A stretch of 12,937 nucleotides of DNA from an uncultured Eubacteriales bacterium (lineage in GTDB: Bacteria; Bacillota; Clostridia; Oscillospirales; Acutalibacteraceae). Where the stretch lies: assembly GCA_948815685.1 (NCBI GenBank), contig CAQJOC010000001.1:1709-14645 (forward strand). The letters run 5' to 3'. Below are positions 1 to 5,821 of this stretch, piece after piece. A program made the position numbers and the translations under genes. The notes under the pieces are model-generated. The model had not been told where the DNA came from and did no database searches. It saw only the letters and a list, made by a program, of their open reading frames with translations. Numbering within the stretch: position 1 is the first letter of the stretch; the number at the start of each line of letters is the position of its first letter.

Positions 1-474
1 ACAAAAAAAGCAGAACAAAAATTGTCGCAACCGTAAAGGTTTTAAAATTTTTTCGTCCTACTTCAAGTATTATTGTTTCATATCGGCGTTTGTCTGAATT
101 TTCTCGGTAAACCACGCACAAAGCAGCATAAATAATCCATTGTATCCGCATGAACATTCATAAATATTTTCACCCGTTTTAAGTCCTCGTGGCATAATTA
201 GAAGCTTTAAAATGTTATCAATTTTGTTTAGCTTTTCTTCGTCAATAAAATATTTTTCTGATTTCCCGTCGCATATTTCTATAAAATCTCTGCACTGCTT
301 TATAACGTGCTTCGGTGCGGGGATTTCTCTATTTATTACACTTTTTGCGTATTTATAACTTTTATGTTCTTCAATCTTTACCACCCCTAATTTAAAAAAT
401 TGTTCATTGTTCTCTGTTATTTGTTCATTAAATTTTACCTTGTAAAATTTGTAAAAGCGGGTCTGGCTCGTCAT
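1..474 (-). pseudogene. Phage terminase large subunit, N-terminal part, frameshifted and cut by window edge
   Basis: The large terminase is the packaging motor ATPase/nuclease that drives DNA into phage heads. The first reading frame (474 down to about 142) has the N-terminal features of Terminase_1-type large subunits: a Y-x-Y-A...IPAPKHVIKQC segment, then YFIDEEKLNKID, then MPRGLKTGENIYECSCGY. After TGC GGA TAC the frame goes wrong and stops at position 70. Reading on from position 139 in the next frame gives WIIYAALCVVYREN, then DKRRYETIILEV and GRKNFKTF, the deviant Walker A (P-loop) region of this family. That frame stays open to position 1. One missing base between 142 and 141 (TAC-CAA-TGG read as TAC-AA-TGG) explains it. 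ATG 474 overlaps the small terminase by 47 bp; residues about 14-30 come from an embedded repeat, so the true start may be near 375. A sequencing error is the main alternative to a real mutation. Confidence 0.85.
400..439. repeat. Short dispersed repeat inside the terS end / annotated terL start
   Basis: The plus-strand sequence here closely matches the right arm of the palindromic repeat at 925-958: shared TTCATTGTTCT, then TGTTATTTGTT, then AATTTTAC, with one five-base insertion. On the coding strand it carries the small-terminase stop codon and encodes the N-E-Q-I-T-E-N-N-E-Q stretch of the annotated TerL N-terminus. The likely reading is an insertion at the terS/terL junction that has been read as coding sequence. 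Confidence 0.65.
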
Positions 475-781
475 TCTCTTTTCTGTCCCTTAAAACCGTT
501 ATTATTTTCATAAGTGTTATAACTGTTTTGTTTGCGCTGTCGGTCGTGCGGTTATAATCTTGTATTGCCGGGTGAGAATACACGTTTTTTCTGCCTTTGA
601 CATACTCCTTTGTAACTAAAATTCCCGCCTCCTTTATCGTCTGTTCTAAATCGTTTAAAATTCCAATTTGTACTTGATACCGCTTAAATGTTGTCATGAA
701 GAAAAAATTTTGCTCTACTCCATGTTTCTCGGCAATTTTTAAAATTTCGTTTGCCTGTTTATTTAGATCTTGCTTTGCCAT
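428..781 (-). CDS. Phage terminase small subunit, P27 family
   Basis: A 117-residue, charged, helical protein. Small terminases bind the phage packaging site and load the large subunit. The call rests on size, on position between an HNH gene and the large terminase, and on the C-terminal block KGRKNVYSHPAIQDYNRT followed by a helix (SANKTVITLMKIITVLRD), which matches the P27-family pattern of a conserved 'NPA...N' segment before a final helix. The ATG at 781 follows AGGAGG (795-800) at a rather long spacing of 13 nt. Its last codons (GGT AAA ATT TAA) run into a short repeat shared with the end of the HNH gene. The frame is intact, but packaging function is doubtful because the TerL partner is broken. 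Confidence 0.72.
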   Translation of the reverse strand: MAKQDLNKQANEILKIAEKHGVEQNFFFMTTFKRYQVQIGILNDLEQTIKEAGILVTKEYVKGRKNVYSHPAIQDYNRTTDSANKTVITLMKIITVLRDRKENDEPDPLLQILQGKI

Positions 782-879
782 ATTTCCAAAAATTCCTCCT
801 TTTCTTATTTGGTGTAAATTAAGGTGGGGCGTATGGTGTTTTTGTTTGTTTTACACAATCGTTTTACGGGTAGGGGCTT

Positions 880-954
880 AATTAACAAAGAACAATGAAC
901 AAAGAACAATTTAAATTACCTCCATTATTCATTGTTCTTTGTTATTTGTTAATT
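880..954. repeat. Palindromic repeat, two 30-bp arms around a 15-nt spacer
   Basis: The left arm 880-909 (AATTAACAAAGAACAATGAA...) and right arm 925-954 are reverse complements at 26 of 30 positions, with an uninterrupted 16-bp match AACAAAGAACAATGAA/TTCATTGTTCTTTGTT. The spacer 910-924 carries TGGAGGTAA on the minus strand. The right arm contains the last three sense codons and stop of the HNH gene (I-N-K-stop). A related single arm lies at 400-439. It resembles short AT-rich palindromic intergenic repeats; no mobility gene is nearby. Confidence 0.75.
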
Positions 955-1367
955 TTACTTCCCTGTTCATCTATGATTTTCTTTACCTCGCTATAAGGTA
1001 TAGTTCCTCTATCGCACAAATAATGGTGATACTCGCACAAGGTTATTAAATTGCTATCGTCTAGCTTTAGGGTTTTGTCTGCGTTTAAAGGTACTGCGTG
1101 ATGTACTTGTAAATTTTCATAATTGTACTTCCTGTCGGTGTTATATAAATTTCTGATACAAACTTGACATAAATAGTTATCTCTCTCCCTTATTTTCTTT
1201 CGCTTATTCTGCCAGCTTTGACTATTTCTAAAATATACTCTCTCGTCTATCCGTTTCTTTTTTACGGGTCGGTTTTTACATTTATAATCTTCCTCGTGGA
1301 CTGAGCCACAATATTTACATGATTTTTTTATGAATTTCCCTCCTTTTAAAGGTATAAATAAATCCAT
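942..1367 (-). CDS. Phage HNH endonuclease; ATG apparently lost
   Basis: HNH nucleases beside terminase genes assist cutting of phage DNA during packaging. The motifs are clear: an N-terminal zinc knuckle (C17-x2-C20, H24, C30), then ERDNYLCQVC (C67, C70), LQVHHAVPL (H89-H90), and LDDSNLITLCEYHH (N106, C111, H114-H115), the classical H-N-H set. The full frame opens at ATG 1367, but AGGG directly abuts that codon, leaving no spacing. A perfect AAAGGAGGG lies inside the frame, 7 nt before an ATA codon (1331-1329), exactly where the family's usual M-K-K-x-C-x-Y-C-G start would fall. I infer an ATG-to-ATA change, leaving weak expression from ATA or from 1367. The last residues and stop are encoded in a short repeat. 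Confidence 0.85.
   Translation of the reverse strand: MDLFIPLKGGKFIKKSCKYCGSVHEEDYKCKNRPVKKKRIDERVYFRNSQSWQNKRKKIRERDNYLCQVCIRNLYNTDRKYNYENLQVHHAVPLNADKTLKLDDSNLITLCEYHHYLCDRGTIPYSEVKKIIDEQGSKINK
1339..1343 (-). promoter_or_regulatory. Shine-Dalgarno of the HNH gene pointing at an ATA codon
   Basis: On the minus strand AAAAGGAGGG is followed after 7 nt by ATA AAA AAA TCA TGT. Core GGAGG is at 1343-1339 and ATA at 1331-1329. It is the best ribosome binding site in the region, at ideal spacing, but no ATG, GTG or TTG lies in frame behind it. Confidence 0.7.
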
Positions 1368-1425
1368 CCCTTAATTCAATAAGGAATGGACATAATTTTA
1401 ACAAACATTGTTTAACTCGGTTACT

Positions 1426-2637
1426 TTAATGTAATTTTATTTGCTTACTTTTTAAACCTAAAATACGATTAACAGAACAATTCATTTGTTCTAGAGAAAT
1501 TTCCCCGCTATCTACCGCACTCTTTAAATCTTGATAAATAGCATCAAGTTTTGATATATCACTTGTGCTTCTTAAAGTTGCAGGCATACAAATCATATCT
1601 GCACCAGCTTTAATTGCCATTTTTGCTGCTTCACCCACATTTTCAGAAATAGCTTTCATATTCATTGCATCAGTTACAATAACTCCGTTAAATTTTAATC
1701 TATCTCTTAGTAGCCCTGTCAAAATAGACTTTGACAATGTTGCTGGAAGAAAAATTTTCTTACCATCCTTTTTAGAAATTATAGTGCCTTTCTCAATCTG
1801 AGGAAGTTCAATGTGTGCAGTCATAACCATTTCTAAACCTGCATTAATCAAGGATTTAAATGGTTTAAGCTCAAATTGCTCAAGGTCAGACAAAGTTTTG
1901 TTCACTCGGGGTAACCCTAAATGAGAATCAACATCTGTATCACCATGCCCTGGAAAATGCTTTGCAGTTGCAATTATATTCTGCGAATGTAGTCCATTCA
2001 TAAAAGCTACTCCGTGTTCGGATACGATTTTAGGATTATCTCCAAAAGAGCGTACATTGATAACAGGATTTTTAGGATTACTATTAATATCAACAACAGG
2101 AGCAAAATTACAATTTATTCCCAGTTCAGCAAGCTCCTCGGCTATGATTTTTCCTTTTTCAAATGCCTCCTCAGGTGTGCGAATTTCGGCATTGTTTTTA
2201 AGCCTATCTCTTCCAAAAGAAAATCTTTCAACTCTACCTCCCTCTTGGTCAACACAAATTAAGAGAGGTGGATTTCCAGAGTCTATAGCTGCTTTTTGGA
2301 GATCATTTATTAACTTTTTAGCTTGTTCTTTATTTTGAAAATTCTGAGAAAATAGTATTACGCTACCAATATGGTATCTTGCTATAATTTCTTTAATCTC
2401 ACTGTTAATCTCAATAACTGGATTTTGTGTGGATACTGTACTATCCGCCGCAGTAATTCCCAATTCCTCGGTTTGATTTAAATCTCTATCGTTCCAAAAT
2501 CTAAAGTCTAAGCACATCATTTGACCAATTTTAGATTCTATTTCCATATCCTCAGCACCTACTGCACCCGCTGAATAAAAAAAGCTGACTCGAAGTAAAA
2601 AAATAACGCTACACACAAGTATAAATTTCTTAAACAT
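1426..2637 (-). CDS. nagZ: Secreted beta-N-acetylhexosaminidase, glycoside hydrolase family 3 (NagZ type)
   Basis: A family 3 glycosidase that removes beta-linked N-acetylglucosamine from muropeptides or related glycans in cell-wall recycling. At 403 residues, it starts with an N-terminal signal peptide (MFKKF, then a hydrophobic stretch to about residue 25, A-x-A type site near 22-28, no lipobox Cys), so it should act outside the membrane. Seen motifs: VDQEGGRVERF (129-139), the NagZ signature KHFPGHGDT (226-234) with the D237-S238-H239 acid/base dyad, and VTDAMNMKAI with the likely nucleophile D323. The ATG at 2637 follows GAGGAG at 8-nt spacing. It is the single-domain form, without the extra C-terminal domain of Bacillus YbbD. 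It is separated from rpsI by a strong terminator cluster and has its own promoter. The prophage fragment starts just downstream. Confidence 0.93.
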   Translation of the reverse strand: MFKKFILVCSVIFLLRVSFFYSAGAVGAEDMEIESKIGQMMCLDFRFWNDRDLNQTEELGITAADSTVSTQNPVIEINSEIKEIIARYHIGSVILFSQNFQNKEQAKKLINDLQKAAIDSGNPPLLICVDQEGGRVERFSFGRDRLKNNAEIRTPEEAFEKGKIIAEELAELGINCNFAPVVDINSNPKNPVINVRSFGDNPKIVSEHGVAFMNGLHSQNIIATAKHFPGHGDTDVDSHLGLPRVNKTLSDLEQFELKPFKSLINAGLEMVMTAHIELPQIEKGTIISKKDGKKIFLPATLSKSILTGLLRDRLKFNGVIVTDAMNMKAISENVGEAAKMAIKAGADMICMPATLRSTSDISKLDAIYQDLKSAVDSGEISLEQMNCSVNRILGLKSKQIKLH

Positions 2638-2670
2638 TTAAATTACTCCTCTTAAAATTACGCTATTCCA

Positions 2671-2700
2671 ATAGTATCATAAATAGGGATTCAAAAACAA
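2671..2700 (-). promoter_or_regulatory. Likely nagZ promoter
   Basis: Minus-strand TTGTTT (2700-2695), an 18-nt spacer, then TACTAT (2676-2671). It lies between the rpsI terminators and the nagZ ribosome binding site, where a new promoter is needed. The match to sigma-A consensus is moderate. Confidence 0.4.
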
Positions 2701-2735
2701 CCCCTAATATTATAGTTTCACATCTTTGCATTTTT

Positions 2736-2771
2736 ATAACGAAAAGGGCTAAATGCAGCCCTTTTCGTTAT
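2736..2771. terminator. Bidirectional-looking hairpin terminator, 15-bp perfect stem
   Basis: ATAACGAAAAGGGCT (2736-2750) pairs perfectly with 2757-2771 around the 6-nt loop AAATGC. The GC core GGGCT/AGCCC is flanked by A and T runs, so it reads as a terminator on either strand. It is the last of three adjacent hairpins after rpsI. Confidence 0.75.
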
Positions 2772-2773
2772 GC

Positions 2774-2828
2774 TATTATTGGTATACAAAACCCCCGGCA
2801 CAGCCGGGGGTTTTGTATACCAATAATA
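2774..2828. terminator. Very strong hairpin terminator, perfect 26-bp stem
   Basis: The arms 2774-2799 and 2803-2828 are exact reverse complements (26 of 26) around the loop ACA. The core ACCCCCGGC/GCCGGGGGT is followed by TTTTGTATACC. It is symmetric, so it would stop transcription from both sides. With no plus-strand gene here, the main user is the rplM-rpsI operon. Confidence 0.88.
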
Positions 2829-2858
2829 AATTCCCATCGATTTTCTTCGATGAGAATT
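2829..2858 (-). terminator. First hairpin after rpsI
   Basis: Minus-strand AATTCTCATCGA, loop AGAAAA, then TCGATGGGAATT: a 12-bp stem with one G-T pair, followed by TTTATTATTG. It abuts the 26-bp hairpin with no gap. Its T-tract is weak, so it may be a partial terminator or a 3'-end stabiliser. Confidence 0.55.
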
Positions 2859-2883
2859 AATAAATAATATTATATTTCTAAAT

Positions 2884-3285
2884 TTATCTCTTTGAAAACT
2901 GAGGAGCCCTTCTTGCTGCCTTAAGACCATATTTTTTACGCTCTTTCATTCTGGGGTCCCGTGTTAAAAAGCCAGCTTTTTTAAGTTTTTGTCTCAAATT
3001 ATCTGAATCATATTCCAATAATGCTCTGGAAATGCCATGCCGTATAGCTCCAGCCTGACCTGTTACTCCTCCGCCGTTCACTTTACATATTATATCAAAT
3101 TTCCCGGAGGTCTCAGTTGTAACCAATGGCTGATTTACAATTAATTTCAAAGTTTCTAGTCCAAAATATTCATCTATACTTCTATGGTTAATAATGATTT
3201 TTCCTGAACCTTCATACAATCTCACTCTTGCAACCGAACTTTTTCTTCTCCCTGTACCATAAAAATAAGGCGTTTTATTATACAT
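2884..3285 (-). CDS. rpsI: 30S ribosomal protein S9
   Basis: A small-subunit protein whose C-terminal tail reaches the P-site tRNA. At 133 residues, it has normal family length. It has the expected YFYGTGRRKSSVARVRL start (7-23), the VNGGGVTGQAGAIRHGISRALLEY core (glycine-rich S9 signature) and the canonical basic end DPRMKERKKYGLKAARR...FSKR with terminal Lys-Arg intact. The ATG at 3285 overlaps the rplM stop by 8 bp, and its Shine-Dalgarno (AAGGAGG, 9 nt upstream) lies inside the last codons of rplM, so the two are translationally coupled. The operon ends here, followed by three hairpins. Confidence 0.97.
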   Translation of the reverse strand: MYNKTPYFYGTGRRKSSVARVRLYEGSGKIIINHRSIDEYFGLETLKLIVNQPLVTTETSGKFDIICKVNGGGVTGQAGAIRHGISRALLEYDSDNLRQKLKKAGFLTRDPRMKERKKYGLKAARRAPQFSKR

Positions 3286-3730
3286 TCCTTACATCCTCCT
3301 TATTTGAAACCCAAGGTTGCGGTTTTTGAGCCTGCTTATCATGCTCATTATTAGCATATAAATGCATTCTAAGTATCTGATTTCTTCCTAATGTAGTATT
3401 CGGAAGCATACCTTTTACCGCATATTCCATTGCCTTTTCAGGCTTTTGAGCCATCAGATGCTTATATTCGATTGTCTTAATGTGACCAATATATCCTGTA
3501 TGGCGATAACGACGCTTATTTTCCAATTTTTTGCCAGTTAAAACAGCTTTTGCACAATTAATAACAACAACATTATCACCGCAATCTACATGCGGAGTAA
3601 ATGTTGGCTTATGTTTTCCGCGAAGTAAATCGGCAATCTGAACAGCTACCCGCCCAAGAGGCTTTTCACTTGCGTCTATTATATACCATTTACGTTCAAC
3701 TTCATGTGATTTTTGCATATAAGTCGACAT
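3278..3730 (-). CDS. rplM: 50S ribosomal protein L13
   Basis: An early-assembly large-subunit protein. At 150 residues, it shows the clostridial-type MSTYMQKSHEVERKWYIIDA opening, then KPLGRVAVQIADLLRGKHKP, FTPHVDCGDNVVVINCAKAVLTGKK, and the L13 signature region AVKGMLPNTTLGR...LYANNEHDKQAQKPQ. Many L13 proteins end soon after AQKP; here about a dozen more residues (PWVSNKEDVRNV) follow, spelled by the sequence that also supplies the rpsI ribosome binding site. The ATG at 3730 follows GGAGG at 7 nt. First gene of the rplM-rpsI operon, transcribed from a near-consensus promoter with a short 5' UTR of about 30 nt, leaving no room for a large leader structure. Confidence 0.97.
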   Translation of the reverse strand: MSTYMQKSHEVERKWYIIDASEKPLGRVAVQIADLLRGKHKPTFTPHVDCGDNVVVINCAKAVLTGKKLENKRRYRHTGYIGHIKTIEYKHLMAQKPEKAMEYAVKGMLPNTTLGRNQILRMHLYANNEHDKQAQKPQPWVSNKEDVRNV

Positions 3731-3768
3731 TTGTTTTCCTCCAATAAAATCAAAATTTAATTATTTAA

Positions 3769-3798
3769 AATATATCATACATGATTTAAACTTGTCAA
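3769..3798 (-). promoter_or_regulatory. rplM-rpsI promoter
   Basis: Minus-strand TTGACA (3798-3793), an 18-nt spacer, then TATATT (3774-3769). The -35 is consensus. Transcription would start near 3762, about 30 nt before the L13 start codon. Confidence 0.75.
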
Positions 3799-3890
3799 TA
3801 TATTTTCGCAAGTATTTTTTAATTTATTAATATAAAAGCTCACTTTTGCTCTATTATTATCTTTTATTCTCTTATAAACTCATTTAAGTT

Positions 3891-5480
3891 TTATGATTTA
3901 TTTAATGCATTAAAGAGATTAAATGCAAAAGCCAAACTGCAAACGCCAAAAATAGCCCATCCTACCCAAGGGCACATGGCAGCCATTGCAAAGCTTGCAA
4001 AACATCCTATGGTTCCTATCGCTGCCGTAACATTGCCTATTTTTTCAGAAAAATCTTTAGATTTTTTTAGTATACTTGTGTCGCAATAAATATCTAAATC
4101 TTTACAACAAATATAATTAATTTCTGAAAGATAATTAGTAACTTCGTTCAAAAAATTTCTTAATTTTTCTGTCAGCAAAAACAATAGTACCAAAAAAATA
4201 ATTGTATCTCCATCTGCTTTTTCTTGAAAATCTTCTAGAATTTTTTCAATTTTAATCCCATTTAAACTTATTTTTGTTGAATATTTGTTAGGATTAAAAT
4301 ATTTTTCCGCTTCTCTGATTGCTTTTTTAACATTAAATTCAGTATATTCTTTTTTATAATTTTCAGATTGTCCGGCAATTTTTAATATTTCTTCACATTT
4401 TTTTATCTTATCTTCCAAATCAATAAATAATTCAGGGAAATTAAAAGTATCTATTTCATCTGTAAAATCTATAAAATTTAATATCTTATTTATTGCACAA
4501 GGGTATTCCATTTCTATCTCATTTAAAAAAATAAAGTTTATGATGTCGTTGTTTATCTGTAAACTCTGTATTGTTTCTAATATAAAATCTTTTATAGTTA
4601 AAATATCGTCATAAAAATTTTTATTTAAAACATCATTTTCATAATTTTCGACATTTTTAATATAAAAATCAACTTTACTATTTTCTTTTTTAATTTTCTT
4701 TAATTTATATAAATTATTTTTTATATATGAAAATTGAGTTGGTAAAATATTGCAAGTATTTCTAATTATTTTATAATTATTTATTGTTTTTATTGCAATA
4801 TTATAAATATAGGAATTATGTTCTCTTGTTTTTTTAATATGTGAATACCTTTTTCTTATTTTAATAGATTCCTTATATAATTGCCAAAATTTTTCCAATT
4901 CTTCAGATAAAAATTTCATATTTTCTAAATCAATAAACATTCCTAAATCTTTTTTTTTAGTAATCTTTAATAAATTCATTTCTCCTGTTTGGAGATTGGG
5001 ATTTAAGATTTTTAAAATAATAATAGATTCAATTAAATGTTTCATAGAAAATTTTTTTATCTTTTCAAATGAATTTACTATTTTTCGTATAAGTTTAATT
5101 GTGCTTTTAGCACAATTTTCTGTAACATCTATATTATTGATTACTATTTGACCGCTATTAACCAATTTTATAAAATCTATATTAAAATTATTAATTTTAT
5201 CGGAAACCCCTACAAATTTTAAATTTCTAAGTTGAATTATTCCTGATTTATATATAAATGTTGAAAGTCTATATAAATTGTCATCTTTACTCACATTTGA
5301 AAGAGCTGTAAGAAGGCGGTATAAATTTTCTATTTCTTTAATTATGGAAAAAATTTTTTTAGAAATTATCTTAGATTTTTTATCTAAATATTTTATACCG
5401 GTACATGTAATATAGTCATATTTATTTATTTCATCATCTACACTTTCACTGCTATAATTATTTTTATCTTTATTAAACAC
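3891..5480 (-). CDS. Unknown AT-rich helical protein with C-terminal hydrophobic hairpin
   Basis: I do not recognise this 529-residue protein. It has no signal peptide and is rich in Lys, Asn, Ile and Glu, suggesting a long largely helical body (about 30-420). A hydrophobic segment TIIFLVLLFLL lies at about 426-436. The last 50 residues form two apolar helices around a Pro-Trp-Val-Gly turn (about 484-503 and 508-525), like a membrane hairpin. NLYRL occurs twice (52-56 and 68-72), hinting at a small internal repeat. The GTG start at 5480 has AAAGGTGG 10 nt upstream and an extended -10 promoter. Base use is far more AT-rich than its neighbours: positions 4681-4740 hold 5 G/C in 60, against 22 in 60 at 3301-3360 in rplM. 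A single-gene unit, possibly acquired. A membrane-inserting effector or bacteriocin-like function is only a guess from the C-terminal hairpin. Confidence 0.85.
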   Translation of the reverse strand: MFNKDKNNYSSESVDDEINKYDYITCTGIKYLDKKSKIISKKIFSIIKEIENLYRLLTALSNVSKDDNLYRLSTFIYKSGIIQLRNLKFVGVSDKINNFNIDFIKLVNSGQIVINNIDVTENCAKSTIKLIRKIVNSFEKIKKFSMKHLIESIIILKILNPNLQTGEMNLLKITKKKDLGMFIDLENMKFLSEELEKFWQLYKESIKIRKRYSHIKKTREHNSYIYNIAIKTINNYKIIRNTCNILPTQFSYIKNNLYKLKKIKKENSKVDFYIKNVENYENDVLNKNFYDDILTIKDFILETIQSLQINNDIINFIFLNEIEMEYPCAINKILNFIDFTDEIDTFNFPELFIDLEDKIKKCEEILKIAGQSENYKKEYTEFNVKKAIREAEKYFNPNKYSTKISLNGIKIEKILEDFQEKADGDTIIFLVLLFLLTEKLRNFLNEVTNYLSEINYICCKDLDIYCDTSILKKSKDFSEKIGNVTAAIGTIGCFASFAMAAMCPWVGWAIFGVCSLAFAFNLFNALNKS

Positions 5481-5519
5481 GATTTTTTCACCACCTTTTA
5501 TTTAGAGATGTTTTTATAC

Positions 5520-5548
5520 ATATTAGCATAAAAAATAAAATAATTCAA
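5520..5548 (-). promoter_or_regulatory. Promoter of the unknown 529-residue gene
   Basis: Minus-strand TTGAAT (5548-5543), a 17-nt spacer, then TAATAT (5525-5520) preceded by TGC, an extended -10 element. The predicted transcript starts about 33 nt before the GTG codon. Confidence 0.6.
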
Positions 5549-5584
5549 TATTTTTATGTGTAATAAATACTATAATAGACCTCC

Positions 5585-5725
5585 TACAAAATCAATTTAA
5601 GATATTAAAAGCTGATATTTTTATAAATAGAATCTCAAAATTTGCATTTTTTGCATTTTTATAGTCAATTTTAACGTAATATTTTGACTTTTACTTGGCA
5701 TGCTGTGATTTCACAGTAAATCTAA
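5585..5725. repeat. Dispersed repeat copy A
   Basis: It aligns in the same orientation with 9816-9961 over its whole length, roughly three positions in four by eye. The best block is CTGATATTTTTATAAAT, followed by AT-rich sequence ending AAAATTTGCA; AATATTTTG and CTTTTACTT are also shared. It encodes no protein. Both copies lie 100-200 bp upstream of a minus-strand gene. Confidence 0.65.
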
Positions 5726-5744
5726 CAAAATACGTAAAGTTGGT

Positions 5745-5795
5745 TTTTAGTAAAAATTAAATAAGGCCAGGTTTTGAGATATACCTAACCACTTA
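5745..5795 (-). terminator. Probable imperfect terminator of eno
   Basis: On the minus strand TAAG-TGGTT-AGGT and ACCT-GGC-CTTA can pair with an internal loop, followed by TTTAATTTTT. It lies 27 nt after the enolase stop codon. The stem is imperfect. Confidence 0.4.
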
Positions 5796-5821
5796 ATCTT
5801 TTCATTTCTTAAAACAACTAT

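Larger units (their letters stand above)
1..1367 (-). mobile_element. Prophage remnant: HNH-TerS-TerL packaging module
   Basis: Three consecutive minus-strand genes have the order HNH endonuclease, P27-type small terminase and large terminase. This is the standard start of the late/packaging operon of HK97-type tailed phages. It begins 58 bp after the stop of chromosomal nagZ and runs off the left edge. No integrase, repressor or att site is visible, so the element's limits are unknown. Decay is suggested by a frameshift in TerL, a lost ATG in the HNH gene and short repeats embedded at the gene ends. The gene order and protein motifs are seen directly; that the element is non-functional is inferred. 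Confidence 0.8.
5481..5821. other. Intergenic region between eno and the unknown gene
   Basis: This 341-bp stretch holds no gene. From right to left it contains a probable eno terminator (5745-5795), copy A of a ~140-bp dispersed repeat (5585-5725) that includes the dyad CTGTGA-TT-TCACAG (5703-5716), and the promoter of the unknown gene (5520-5548). Confidence 0.7.

Noticed and set aside
696..881. Plus-strand 61-codon frame
   Set aside because: It lies antisense to terS and its leader; Cys/Phe-rich low-complexity translation, no ribosome binding site.
880..954. CRISPR array
   Set aside because: The repeated units are inverted arms with one short spacer, not direct repeats with regular spacers, and no cas gene is present.
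1565..2338. Three plus-strand frames antisense to nagZ
   Set aside because: Shadows of the conserved NagZ frame without ribosome binding sites.
2718..2930. Minus-strand 70-codon frame
   Set aside because: It runs out of the rpsI 3' end through the three terminator hairpins in another frame; not a gene.
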